DNA of 64,000 nucleotides from Bombiscardovia asteroides_K (GTDB lineage: Bacteria > Actinomycetota > Actinomycetes > Actinomycetales > Bifidobacteriaceae): the NCBI RefSeq assembly GCF_048001765.1, contig NZ_CP181447.1:1984001-2048000 (forward strand), given 5' to 3'. Position 1 is the stretch's first letter, and the number at the start of each line of letters is the position of its first letter. A program made the translations under genes and the position numbers. Below are positions 8,878 through 18,900 of this stretch, in pieces. Below the pieces are notes generated by a model, which did no database searches, had not been told where the DNA came from, and saw only the letters and a list, made by a program, of their open reading frames with translations.

Positions 8878-9522
8878 TCATGCATCGGCAGGCAGCCAGG
8901 CCCGGGCTGCCGCGGCCACCGGCTGGGCGGAATGGATGGCATGGGCCAGGGCGTTCAGCCAGAATCCCTCTTCCAGATCAGGAAGAGCCTCCTGCGTGGC
9001 CCAGACCGAGAGCACATAGTCATGGGCCTGGTCAGGAGGGGTGGGGCCGTTGTAGCGCATGAGCACGGCGGGATCGTCGGCGATCTCCTCCTCCATGACC
9101 AGCGGCGAGGCGGCCGAAGTCCGGCCCTGAGGCACACCAGGAATTAGATTGGGCAGGTTTCTGGAGAAGTCCTCGGGAATGGCCAGCACAGTGCTTCCGG
9201 CTCCCTCAGGCTGCAAGTTAAGCAAATCCTCGAAGGGCAGATTGGCCAAGGACCAGTGAATCCAGGGGAAGCCACACACGGGCACGGAGTCAGGATCCAC
9301 CAGCATCCAGTGCAGGTAGCGGGCCTCCCGAGGCACATCCTCGAGCCGGAAGGGGAAGGAGACTACAGGACGTCCCTTGCGCGTGAGGGACTGAGGGGCG
9401 CGCTTGGCGTACCGATCGGGAATAGTGCCGAAATCAGTGATAATCATCATGATTCGATTCTCGCCCGCCCACCTGACGAGGTCAAGTTCGTCCTTGGCCG
9501 ACAATTGCGGCAATTGTGTCAT
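8878..9522 (-). CDS. PEBP/YbhB-like (Raf-kinase-inhibitor-like) protein
   Basis: 214 residues from the ATG two bases after the holB stop. An alternative start at 9450 (MMIITDFGTIPDRYAKRAP) would remove a 24-residue prefix not expected in the family. VSFPFRLEDVPREARYLHWMLVDPDSVP and GFPWIHWSLANLP fit the conserved D-P-x and HW segments of phosphatidylethanolamine-binding-like proteins. The biochemical role of bacterial members is poorly defined. Its placement directly behind holB suggests read-through from the topA-tmk-holB unit. No clear Shine-Dalgarno precedes either start. Confidence 0.75.
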   Translation of the reverse strand: MTQLPQLSAKDELDLVRWAGENRIMMIITDFGTIPDRYAKRAPQSLTRKGRPVVSFPFRLEDVPREARYLHWMLVDPDSVPVCGFPWIHWSLANLPFEDLLNLQPEGAGSTVLAIPEDFSRNLPNLIPGVPQGRTSAASPLVMEEEIADDPAVLMRYNGPTPPDQAHDYVLSVWATQEALPDLEEGFWLNALAHAIHSAQPVAAAARAWLPADA

Positions 9523-9524
9523 AC

Positions 9525-10685
9525 TCAGACCAGCAGGTTGCAGAAGAGGGCCTCGAAGACCAAGAGCGGGGAACCGTTGGCAGCCAGCCTCTTGCGAGCC
9601 CGGGCGATCATCTGAATGCGGTCAATGGCCCCCTGCCTGGAGAGTCTGACAGACAGATCGGCAATTGCCGCCCGATTCTCCAAATTGACCAAGCCGGCCT
9701 TCTCCTCGGCGCCGTTCTGCAGGACGCCCACATCCCGGTAAACGCTGGACAGAGTGCTCAGGTTGCGGTCCAGCACATCCCGGGTCAGTCGGGTGACCCG
9801 ACGGCGGACCTGGTCCTTGCCCCCCAAGGCATGATAGGCCCCACGAAGCTGCCGGGGAATACGTTCCTTGTCCCTAAGCCCGTTGATCTGCCGAAACTCC
9901 CGCTCGTCCCTTGCCACCTCATCGTCCACGGTGGCGGTGGCCTGATCCCGGGCCGCGTCCACCACCCGGCCGGCCAGAATCACGGCATCTGAAGCACGTC
10001 TAAGGCCCAATAAGCCCACGACCAGCTCATCACGGTCGGCCAGAACCTGATCCCTGGTGGCATAGAGACGGGCGATGCCGATGTGCCCCTGGGCCAGACG
10101 GGCAGCCTTGGCGGCCAGGGGCGGGTCCACCCCCACCTGATTAGTCAGGAAATCGGCCACTGCAGTGTTGGATGGCACCGCCAGGTTGAGCACCCTGGTT
10201 CTTGAACGGATGGTGGGCAACACGTCCTGAGCGCTGGGTGCGCACAGAAGCCAGATGGTATGCTCGGCCGGCTCCTCGATCTCTTTGAGGAGCACATTGG
10301 TGGTCCGCTCCAGCATCCGGTCCACATCTTCAATGATGATGACCCGCCAACGCGAGGTTGAGGGCATCTGCTCGGAGGTCATGATCAGCTCCCTGACCTC
10401 GTTGATGCCGATGGTGACCTTATTGGTGGACAGTATGGTCACATCCGGATGGGTTCCGGCCAGAACCTGCTGAGTGACGCGGGTAGGCTGGTCGCTCAAT
10501 CCCTGATCCGGACTGATCAGGGCTGCCGCGAAAGCCCGGGACAGATTGGAGCGACCTGAACCAGGAGGGCCACAGATCAGCCAGGACTGTGCCACCTGGT
10601 CATGGCCCTGCGCCTGAGCGGCCACCGTCCGCTTGAGTAGCTCGACCGTGGGCTGCTGGCCCACAATGGCATCCCAGACGCTCAT
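9525..10685 (-). CDS. holB: DNA polymerase III subunit delta'
   Basis: 386 residues. N-terminal AAA+ fold with VGQQPTVELLKRTV and Walker A GPPGSGRSN. IIIEDVDRMLERTTNVLLK gives Walker B and sensor 1 (EDVD, TTNVLLK), followed by EEPAEHTIWLLCA. It lacks the zinc-binding cysteines of DnaX-type subunits. Delta' is the rigid stator of the clamp loader that places the beta clamp on primed DNA. Its ATG overlaps the tmk stop (ATGA), so tmk and holB are translationally coupled, the order normal for actinobacteria. Confidence 0.92.
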   Translation of the reverse strand: MSVWDAIVGQQPTVELLKRTVAAQAQGHDQVAQSWLICGPPGSGRSNLSRAFAAALISPDQGLSDQPTRVTQQVLAGTHPDVTILSTNKVTIGINEVRELIMTSEQMPSTSRWRVIIIEDVDRMLERTTNVLLKEIEEPAEHTIWLLCAPSAQDVLPTIRSRTRVLNLAVPSNTAVADFLTNQVGVDPPLAAKAARLAQGHIGIARLYATRDQVLADRDELVVGLLGLRRASDAVILAGRVVDAARDQATATVDDEVARDEREFRQINGLRDKERIPRQLRGAYHALGGKDQVRRRVTRLTRDVLDRNLSTLSSVYRDVGVLQNGAEEKAGLVNLENRAAIADLSVRLSRQGAIDRIQMIARARKRLAANGSPLLVFEALFCNLLV

Positions 10686-11662
10686 CGGCTCTTCCGCAGG
10701 AGCCGGGACCGGAGCAGCCAGCGAGCGCGGGAACCTACAGGAACCGAATCATCATCTGCATCACCGCCGACTGCCCCTGCCTCCATGGACTGGTCGTCCT
10801 GGTCAACTTCAGCCTCCGGTGCCTGATCGGAGGTATCCGCAGCCTCGGTCCAGTCCGGCTCGGCACCTTGCGCATCGTCCTCATATCCTGCCGTCGATTC
10901 ATCTTCGTCGGCATCATCCTGGGCATCAGCGTCGTCAGTGTCATCATCGACATCCGGGAGTTCATCGTCGACCTGAGGCAGATCTGGCTCGCGTCCTTCG
11001 ACCAACTTGTCCAAATCGTCCTGGATGATCTGCCAGACCCGGTCGATGGATTGGGTGGCGTCGATAACCAGGAACCGGTCGGGCTCCCTCTGAGCCAGCT
11101 GCAGAAATGCCTGACGCACATGCTGCTGGAAGTCATCGCCAGCCGACTCCAGCCGATCGGGCTCATGATCAAGACGCAACTTGGACTGAGACGGATCCGC
11201 GTCCAGCAGATAGGTGCGCCTGGGCAGAAGGCCCTGACTCGCCCATAGGCTCAGCCGACGAATCACATCCACTGACAGATCACGACCTCCGGCCTGATAG
11301 GCCACTGAGGAATCCAGGTAACGGTCGCAGAGCACAATATCTCCACGATCCAGAGCCGGACGAACTACCTGGGCCACATGCTCAGCCCGATCCGCCGCAT
11401 AGAGCAGAGCTTCGGTCCTGGGAGCCAGATCATCAGAGGCATCAACCACATCGGTACCTCCGGTCACGGCGACCGAGGGAAAGGCGGCCAAGCCATGAAG
11501 GACGAGTTCTCGGATGGTCAATCCGACAGGGGTGCCGCCTGGCTCGCGGGTGACCAGGGATCGCAGGCCACGCTCCTGCAGATAGTTGTGTGCTTGTTGG
11601 ACCTGGGTGGTTTTGCCTGCACCATCCACGCCCTCGAAGGAAATGAACAAACCATCGCTCAT
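10682..11662 (-). CDS. tmk: Thymidylate kinase with long acidic C-terminal tail
   Basis: 326 residues where Tmk is normally about 200-215. The catalytic part (1 to about 215) has the P-loop FEGVDGAGKTTQ, the TREPGGTPVG motif and DRYLDSSVAYQ, for phosphorylation of dTMP to dTDP. After EGREPDLPQ a tail of about 100 residues is dominated by Asp, Glu, Ala, Ser and Gln, and ends in a basic cluster, ARWLLRSRLLRKSR. The tail is in frame up to the holB overlap and looks disordered; its function is unknown. It overlaps topA upstream by 4 bp. Confidence 0.92.
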   Translation of the reverse strand: MSDGLFISFEGVDGAGKTTQVQQAHNYLQERGLRSLVTREPGGTPVGLTIRELVLHGLAAFPSVAVTGGTDVVDASDDLAPRTEALLYAADRAEHVAQVVRPALDRGDIVLCDRYLDSSVAYQAGGRDLSVDVIRRLSLWASQGLLPRRTYLLDADPSQSKLRLDHEPDRLESAGDDFQQHVRQAFLQLAQREPDRFLVIDATQSIDRVWQIIQDDLDKLVEGREPDLPQVDDELPDVDDDTDDADAQDDADEDESTAGYEDDAQGAEPDWTEAADTSDQAPEAEVDQDDQSMEAGAVGGDADDDSVPVGSRARWLLRSRLLRKSR

Positions 11663-14538
11663 GCCTGATGCTCCGTAGTCTTGGAAGTCTTGGTAGTTTT
11701 AGTCTTCTTTGTGGTTTTGCGGGCGCGAGTGGCCGACTTGGCTGCTGTAGATTTGCTGGACGTCGACTTCCGTGTTGCCGACTTTCGTGCGGTCGACTTG
11801 CGAGTGGTCCGGCCGCGCCGCTTGGCGGGCCCGGCAGCGCGCTTCTCTGCCAGCAGACGGAAGGCCACCTCCGGCTCGATGGACTGGGCCGTGTACTGCT
11901 TGGGCAGGGTCCTGTTGGTCTGCCCGTCGGTGATGTAGACACCATAGAACCCGTCCTTGATGGTGACGGGTTTACCGCTGTCAGGGTCCGTCCCCAGCTC
12001 ACGAAGAGGAGGCTTGGCGGCGCTCCGGGAACGCCGCCCGTACTTGGGCTGGTCAAAGAGGGCCTTGGCCCCGGCCTGGTCAATAGTAAAAATCTGTCCC
12101 TCGTCGGTCAACGAACGCGTCTCGGTGCCGCCGTCGGACTTGGTGGCCGTCAGATAGGGACCATAGCGGCCGTTGCTGGCTGTGACGGTAGCCTGGCTGG
12201 TTTCTCCCGTCTTGGCATCAGTCAGTTCGATGCTGCCCACCGTCCTAGGCAGGCTGAGCAGCTTCAGAGCATCCTCCAGGGTGACCGTGTCTGGATCCAT
12301 GGTCTTGAAGAGCGATGCCATCTTGGGCTTAGGACCAGTAGTTTGTTTGGTTGTCCGCGCAGACTTGCCAGTCGGCTTTTTCTGCTCGGCAGCTTCTTCC
12401 GCGGGGCTGATCAGGGCCACATAGGGCCCGAATCTGCCCTTGCGCACCTCGACCCGACCGCCGGTCTGCGGATCCTTGCCCAGCTGACGGGGGCCGCCGG
12501 CGTTGGCGGCAATCAGTTCATGGCCCGCCGCCACGGTCAGCTCGTCCGGAGCCATGGTAGGCGGCAAGGAGGCCCGCTTGGGATTGCCGTCGGCATCCAG
12601 GTCAGCCGTATCCTCAAGATAGGGGCCATAGCGGCCGACCCTCACCTGCAGACCATCGCCTATCTCGATGGTGTTGATCTTACGGGCGTCGATGTCTCCC
12701 AGCTGGGCCACCTGCTCCTGCAGGCCCTGATGAGCCTGGTCAGCGTTTTGAGCGGCACCCGGGCCCGAGCCGAAGTAGAACTGTGTCAGCCAGTCCTTGC
12801 CTCGCTCCTTGCCATGGGCAATCATATCCAGGCCGTTCTCCATTTGCGCCGTGAATTGATAGTCCACATACTTGGGGAAATTGGTCTCCAGCAATCTGAC
12901 TACCGAAAATGCCAGCCAGGAGGGGATCAGGGCACGGCCGCGCTCGTAGACGTATCCGCGATCGATGATGGTCGAAATGATGCTGGCATAGGTGGAAGGC
13001 CTGCCGATCTCCTTGGCCTCCAGGGTCTTGACCAGAGATGCCTCGGTGTAACGGGCCGGCGGCTGGGTCTCATGACCCTCGGGATCGACGGAGACAGCAC
13101 GAAGCACGTCCCCTTGCTGGACCGGGGGCAAGGAAGAACCCTCATCAGTCTGCTCAGAGCCTGCGCCCATGGCCTTGAGGAATCCAGGGAACTTGATGAC
13201 AGTGCCTGAAGCCTGGAAGAGGGCCGTACCTTCCTTGCCCGCCTGCGCCGACAGACGGATGGTGGCTGTGGACCCGGTGGCGTCGGCCATCTGCGAAGCC
13301 AGGGTGCGACGCCAGATCAGGGTGTAGAGCTTGAGCTGGTCAGGGGCCAGACGGTCGGCCAGATCCTGGGGCCTGTGGAAGGTGGAACCGGCGGGCCGGA
13401 TGCACTCGTGGGCCTCCTGGGCACCGGCCGTCTTGGTCACATACTGCTTGGACTCCGCCGAAAGGTACTCGGCCCCGTACTCACGCTCGACCCCCTTGCG
13501 GGCAGCGGCAATGGCCTCCTGAGAGAGGGTGACCGAATCGGTACGCATGTAGGTGATGAACCCGTTCTCATAGAGCCCCTGGGCAGCGCGCATGGTGGCC
13601 CGCGAACTCATGCCCAGCCGGTTGCCCGCCGTCTGCTGAAGGGTAGACGTGGTGAAGGGGGGCTGGGGGCGCCGCCGATATGGCTTGGTCTCCATACCCG
13701 TCACCGTGAAGTCCCTATCCTTCAGCGTCTCAGCCAGTTTCCGGGCCTGCTTCTCATCCAGCTGCAGGACCTGCTCCTTGGCGGCCGCTTCCGTCAGCTG
13801 ACCCTTGGAGGTGAAGTCCTTGGAACCCGCCAGCCGCTGCTCCCCCAGGCTGATCATCCGCGCCTGAAAACCGCCAGACGACGCCGATTCCCCGGTATCC
13901 TCCTGCACTAGATGCGCCAGCAGATCCCAGTAGGAGGCCTTGACGAAGGCCATGCGCTCACGCTCGCGCTCCACAATCAGCCGGGTCGCCACAGACTGGA
14001 CACGCCCGGCGCTCAGCCCCGGACCCACCTTGCGCCAGAGTACCGGTGAAAGCTCGTAGCCATAGAGACGGTCCAAGACCCTGCGGGTCTCCTGGGCATC
14101 GACCATGTGGGCATCCACGTCCCTGGTGTGCTTGAGCGAATTCTTGATGGCCTCTGGGGTGATTTCATGGAAGACCATGCGCTTTACCGGCACCTTGGGT
14201 TTAAGGGTCTGGACCAGATGCCAGGCGATGGCCTCCCCCTCACGATCCTCATCAGTGGCCAGGTAGAGCTCGTCGGCGTTCTTCAGCGCCTTTTTAAGCT
14301 CGGACACCGTGTGCTTCTTCTTGTCGTCCACAATGTAGTAGGGCTTGAAGCCATCGTTCACGTCTACGCCGAACTTGCCGTAGGCCTTCTTCTGGGAGGC
14401 CGGGATCTGCGACGGTTGAGCCAGGTCACGGATATGGCCCACCGAAGCCATGACCGTATAGCCCTTGCCCAGGTACCCGCCGATCTTCTTTGCCTTGGTT
14501 GGCGACTCAACAATGACGAGCTTATTGCCGGATGCCAT
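11659..14538 (-). CDS. topA: DNA topoisomerase I
   Basis: 959 residues. Toprim domain starts LVIVESPTKAKKIGGYLG and includes ATDEDREGEAIAWHL. The nucleophile lies in GFITYMRTDSVTL (Tyr330). Several C-terminal repeat modules (GRYGPYL, GRFGPYVAL, GRYGPYLTA, DGFYGVYIT) follow in place of zinc ribbons. The last ~55 residues are Lys/Arg/Ser/Thr/Ala-rich and resemble the basic tails that aid DNA binding in actinobacterial enzymes. It relaxes negative supercoils. AAGGAGAGGCC gives a strong ribosome site, and the stop overlaps tmk by 4 bp. Confidence 0.96.
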   Translation of the reverse strand: MASGNKLVIVESPTKAKKIGGYLGKGYTVMASVGHIRDLAQPSQIPASQKKAYGKFGVDVNDGFKPYYIVDDKKKHTVSELKKALKNADELYLATDEDREGEAIAWHLVQTLKPKVPVKRMVFHEITPEAIKNSLKHTRDVDAHMVDAQETRRVLDRLYGYELSPVLWRKVGPGLSAGRVQSVATRLIVERERERMAFVKASYWDLLAHLVQEDTGESASSGGFQARMISLGEQRLAGSKDFTSKGQLTEAAAKEQVLQLDEKQARKLAETLKDRDFTVTGMETKPYRRRPQPPFTTSTLQQTAGNRLGMSSRATMRAAQGLYENGFITYMRTDSVTLSQEAIAAARKGVEREYGAEYLSAESKQYVTKTAGAQEAHECIRPAGSTFHRPQDLADRLAPDQLKLYTLIWRRTLASQMADATGSTATIRLSAQAGKEGTALFQASGTVIKFPGFLKAMGAGSEQTDEGSSLPPVQQGDVLRAVSVDPEGHETQPPARYTEASLVKTLEAKEIGRPSTYASIISTIIDRGYVYERGRALIPSWLAFSVVRLLETNFPKYVDYQFTAQMENGLDMIAHGKERGKDWLTQFYFGSGPGAAQNADQAHQGLQEQVAQLGDIDARKINTIEIGDGLQVRVGRYGPYLEDTADLDADGNPKRASLPPTMAPDELTVAAGHELIAANAGGPRQLGKDPQTGGRVEVRKGRFGPYVALISPAEEAAEQKKPTGKSARTTKQTTGPKPKMASLFKTMDPDTVTLEDALKLLSLPRTVGSIELTDAKTGETSQATVTASNGRYGPYLTATKSDGGTETRSLTDEGQIFTIDQAGAKALFDQPKYGRRSRSAAKPPLRELGTDPDSGKPVTIKDGFYGVYITDGQTNRTLPKQYTAQSIEPEVAFRLLAEKRAAGPAKRRGRTTRKSTARKSATRKSTSSKSTAAKSATRARKTTKKTKTTKTSKTTEHQA

Positions 14539-14685
14539 GGCCTCTCCTTATATTGTGGTCTTTCGCACGCCATCTTACTCACGAGGTTCCGTCACCGTGC
14601 AAATCAAGGGGCCATGTGCACGGGTGTGGATCCCCGAGTTTGATGGTGGATGAATCAGGTGTGTTCAGTACGCCAAAAAACAATC

Positions 14686-15705
14686 TCAGTCATTTTGGGG
14701 CGGAGCCGGAGGCCGACCGACAAGGCCCATCCTGGTCAGAGGCGAAGCTGTGATCTGTCTCATCGCCAGAACCAGTCCCAAGGTCAGCGACAGAACCGAA
14801 GCCATCATTATGACAGCCGAACAGTGAACCCCGTAGGCCGTCCACCGGGCGCCGATCTCCAGACCGGGGCTGACCTGCCAGATGACATAGCAGGCATAGA
14901 GAATCCCCAGGAACCCTGCTACCAGCATCAGAGTGGAGACAATCTGAATCGAAGCTGAGGACATTCTGGTCCCAGGAACATCCATCCCGGTGCCACGGGT
15001 GGCGGCCAGAGCAATAAGGCAGAGACCAGCCGGAATAAGAATGCCCATGACCACGTCTGAGGGGCGGTGCCAGCCGCCCTGTACCAGCGAACAGCCCACG
15101 GACAAATCAAAGGCGAACCCCACCAAGGCGACCGGGGCCCTCCAAATGCGCGGCACCACACAGAGCAGGGCCAGTACCACCGCCAGAGCCAGGATGGTGT
15201 GTCCCGAGGGAGCTGAGTTGGCTGCAGAAGCCTGAGCATGGATCAACACAGGGCGTGGCAGGAAGCGTTTGAGAATGCGTGCCGCCCCGTAGACCACCAG
15301 AGCATAAACTGCAACCTGACCGAGCAGCCACCGCCGGCGCCGGGCCAGTACCACCGCCAGGGCTGCAAGACCCAGCACCACACAAATCGCCACGGTCACA
15401 TAAGGAATGGTAAACAGCCCCAGATAAGACTTGACCAGGGGCGCCTGGTCAAGAAAACCTCGGAAGTTCGCTAGGGCCATGTCGTCGTAGGTCTGCCCGG
15501 GAACAGTCCAGACGGCCGCCCACCAGACCAAGGCCGCCAGACCCAGGCAGACCAGGCCGGAGACCAGGCACAGGACCAGGGCTGAAATCCGTGGGCGAGA
15601 AGTCAAGGGATCCCGGTCAACATGACTGCCATCCTCTTCGGTTTGCTCATTCGGGCTCCGGTACCAGGTCTGTTGTGCTTCGCCCTGCTCGCGCTTGTTG
15701 GTCAT
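14686..15705 (-). CDS. PAP2-family membrane phosphatase
   Basis: 339 residues, charged N-terminus followed by about six to eight membrane spans. Phosphatase motifs are visible: KRFLPRP (residues 146-152), PSGHT (166-170) and SLVQGGWHRPSDV with His213 and Asp217. The third motif is usually SRxxxxxHxxxD, but here the Arg position is Leu. It likely hydrolyses a lipid phosphate or pyrophosphate such as phosphatidate, PGP or undecaprenyl pyrophosphate; which is not evident. The 147 bp between it and topA hold only the topA ribosome site and no clear terminator. Confidence 0.85.
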   Translation of the reverse strand: MTNKREQGEAQQTWYRSPNEQTEEDGSHVDRDPLTSRPRISALVLCLVSGLVCLGLAALVWWAAVWTVPGQTYDDMALANFRGFLDQAPLVKSYLGLFTIPYVTVAICVVLGLAALAVVLARRRRWLLGQVAVYALVVYGAARILKRFLPRPVLIHAQASAANSAPSGHTILALAVVLALLCVVPRIWRAPVALVGFAFDLSVGCSLVQGGWHRPSDVVMGILIPAGLCLIALAATRGTGMDVPGTRMSSASIQIVSTLMLVAGFLGILYACYVIWQVSPGLEIGARWTAYGVHCSAVIMMASVLSLTLGLVLAMRQITASPLTRMGLVGRPPAPPQND

Positions 15706-15869
15706 ACCTCAAGACTCTATCCAACCCCTGGGTCGACAGCCGACACCCCGTCCGACTAACGTGTTCAATTCACCATCTTTATGATATTTCAGCGGGCAAA
15801 ATGGCAATATACAAGGAAACCAACCCTGCCAATCAACCGTCTCCTTGATTCCGCTGTCTAAGAGAAATC

Positions 15870-15905
15870 TTCAACTCGTCCCAATTTGTGTATAATGTTA
15901 ACAAA
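15870..15905 (+). promoter_or_regulatory. Promoter with overlapping inverted repeat before GH38 gene
   Basis: TATAAT (15891-15896) is an ideal -10, with a weak TTCAAC-like -35 around 15870. An inverted repeat, TTTGT (15885-15889) and ACAAA (15901-15905), spans the -10, a position where a repressor would block initiation. About 100 bases of leader precede the gene. No local regulator gene was found for it. Confidence 0.5.
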
Positions 15906-15995
15906 AAGATATTGGCATGGCAGTTATTCGCCAGCATCGGAGCCGGGGGCGGTCAGCGCGGTGTTGGCGTATTCCAGCAGACTCTAAGGAGCGTC

Positions 15996-18900
15996 ATGTA
16001 TCTCAACGTGGAGCGAGAACTTACCAAGTGCGAACGCGTAATTCGTCAACGCGTCAGCCCTTATGTGGACACGGCCCTGTCAACATGCCAGGTCCGCAGC
16101 CACGAAAATCCCGGAGAACCTGTACCGCCGGCGCTCTTTCTGGAGGACGCACGCAGCGGAAGAGCGGAATTCCAACCATTTAGGCTCGGAACCACCTGGG
16201 GAACCACCTGGGGAACCACCTGGTTTGAGCTGAAGGGAAAGATACCCGTCGACATGCTTAACCCTGTGCCCGACCGGCCCATTGAATTGAACATCGATTT
16301 GGGCTGGCATCCCGATTTCGTAGGCGGGCACATAGAAGGGATGGTCTTTCGACCTGACGGGACGGTCATCAAGGCCGTCCATCCGCTGAACACCTGGGTA
16401 CCTCTGATAGGCCCAGCCGGAGTCGATTCAGCCATTGCTGCCGATGGCTCCTTCACCCTCTACCTGGAAGCAGCCTGCAACCCTGTCATTTTGGGAGTAC
16501 CGTCCTTCGCCAGGACTGAACTCGGCGCTGGGCCTACAGGCAGGCCCGATCAGCCCTATACCTTCCGAAAAGCAGATGTCTGCCTGCATGACCGACAGCT
16601 GGATGCCTACAGGGCCGACTTGGATGCAGTCAGCCAACTCATCGGCATCCAGGATAAGGACTCTCTTTGGTACTGGACGCTGGCCAAATCCCTCCAGGCA
16701 TCCATGAACCTCTATGACGACCAGAACAGAGCCCAGACCGTAGGCCCAGCCCGTCAAGCCCTGGCCAAGGTGCTGTCGACTCCTGCCGAAAAAGTTGGGC
16801 TCAGGCACACAGCCATAGGCCACGCCCATATAGACTCCGCCTGGCTCTGGCCCGTCAGGGAAACCCGCCGCAAGGTGGCAAGAACCGTCTCAAATGTCTT
16901 GGCTTTGATGGACGAGGATCCGGAATTCACCTACGCCATGAGCTCCGCCCAGCAATATGCCTGGCTTGAGGAAGGCTACCCGGATCTGTTCGCCAGGGTC
17001 AAGGCACGAGTAGCCGAGGGCAGGTTCATTCCCGTGGGAGGAATGTGGGTTGAATCCGACGGTATGCTGCCCAGCGGTGAATCCCTAATCCGACAAATAT
17101 CCTACGGACAACGGTACTTCCGGGACAGGTTCGGACTTAGCCCCAAGGGAATCTGGCTGCCTGACAGCTTCGGCTACACCGGCGCTTTCCCGCAAATCGC
17201 CCGGCGCAGCGGCTACCAGTGGTTCCTTACGCAGAAGATCGCCTGGTCAGACACCACCCGCTTCCCCCATCACTCCTTCCTCTGGCAAGGAATCGATGGG
17301 TCGCAGATCCTCACCCATTTCCCGCCCTCCGACACCTATGGGGCCCAGGTCAGTGCCAAGGAACTGCAGTACTCAGAGCACAATTTCAAGGACAAGGACC
17401 TTTCGGACCAGGCCATGATTCTGTACGGCTACGGCGATGGCGGCGGGGGTCCTACAAGGCAGATGCTGGGCCGGGTCCACAGATTCGCTGATCTGCAAGG
17501 GGTGCCGCCGGTGACCATCGGCACTCCGGATGAGTTCTTCGAGTCTCTTGGCCGGAAAATGCCGGCAACCGCCAGAGCGGAGATGCCGGTCTGGAAGGGC
17601 GAGCTCTATCTGGAACTCCACCGGGCAACGTTGACCTCTCAACAGGACATGAAGCGGGAATGCCGCCAGGAGGAGTCCCTTCTGCGCATGGCCGAGTATC
17701 TATGCGCCATGGCGGCGCTGGACGGAGGGTCATACGTCTATCCCCGCCAGGACCTCGACCGGATCTGGAAGACCCTCCTGCTCAACCAGTTCCATGACAT
17801 TCTGCCCGGATCAGCCATCGCCTGGGTGCATCGCCAGGCCCGGGAGGCCTACAAGCGAGACCTAGCCAAGCTTGAAACCCTGATCCAATCGGCCTGCGAC
17901 GCTCTGACGGCAAACCATCCCGACCTTCCGATCCTGCCTCAGGCGCAATTGCTTCCCTTTGCGCAGACAGGCGGCTCCTGGATCCCACAGTCCCCAATCC
18001 GTCAAGGTCGGGCAGTCAACCTCACCCAGACCGAAGAAGGCTGCTTGCTAGACAATGGGTTCCTGCGGGTTCGGCTGAATGCCGCCGGGGCAGTCACCTC
18101 CTGCGTGGATACAGCCCGAAACCTAGAAATGGTCGCCGAGGGCGAGGCCATGGGCGTCTATGAGCTCTTCATCGATCAACCCTCCATGTGGGATGCCTGG
18201 GATATCGAGCGCGATGCGCTCCTGACCGGGAAGACCGTGACCGACTCCAGAATCGTCCAAGCGAAAGTCAATCAGAACGGTTCGGCCGAAGTCACTGTAG
18301 AGGCCGGATACGGAACCAGCAGCTTCCGCACCATGATCAGCCTGTCTCCCGGGTCAAGCTCCCTGGACTTCTCAGCTCGGATCGACTGGCGCGAGAAGGA
18401 GCGCTTCCTGAAGGTCCGCATGCCGGTCTCAATCATCGCAGACCAGGGCCAGTTCGAATGCCAGTATGGGTATGTGAATCGGCCTGTGACCAAGAACACG
18501 CCTGGAGACGAGGCCAAGTTCGAAAGCTGCACACATCGATTCGTCCGAATCGCGGATTCGCGCCAAGCCGTGTCGGTGGTCAACGCCAGCACCTACGGGG
18601 CCGATGCCTACCCGCTTCGGAATGATTCGAACGAACCATCCGGCACCATGGTCAGGCTGTCTCTTCTGGAATCGCCGATTTTCCCCGACCCGGACACGGA
18701 TACAGGCATTCACGACTTCCACTGGACCGTCTCGGCCGGTAACAACCTGGCCGACACCCTGGACGAGGCCAATCGGGTCAACGCGCCGATCCTGAACGAC
18801 GTGCCCGGAATCGAGCCGCCGGTGACCCTGGACACCCTGGAAGGAACCGTGGTCATCGATTGGATCAAACTGGCTGACGACGGGAGCGGAGACCTGATCC

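Noticed and set aside
11668..13209. 513-codon open frame opposite topA.
   Set aside because: topA is firm over the whole span; the opposing frame has no ribosome site and shadow-type composition.
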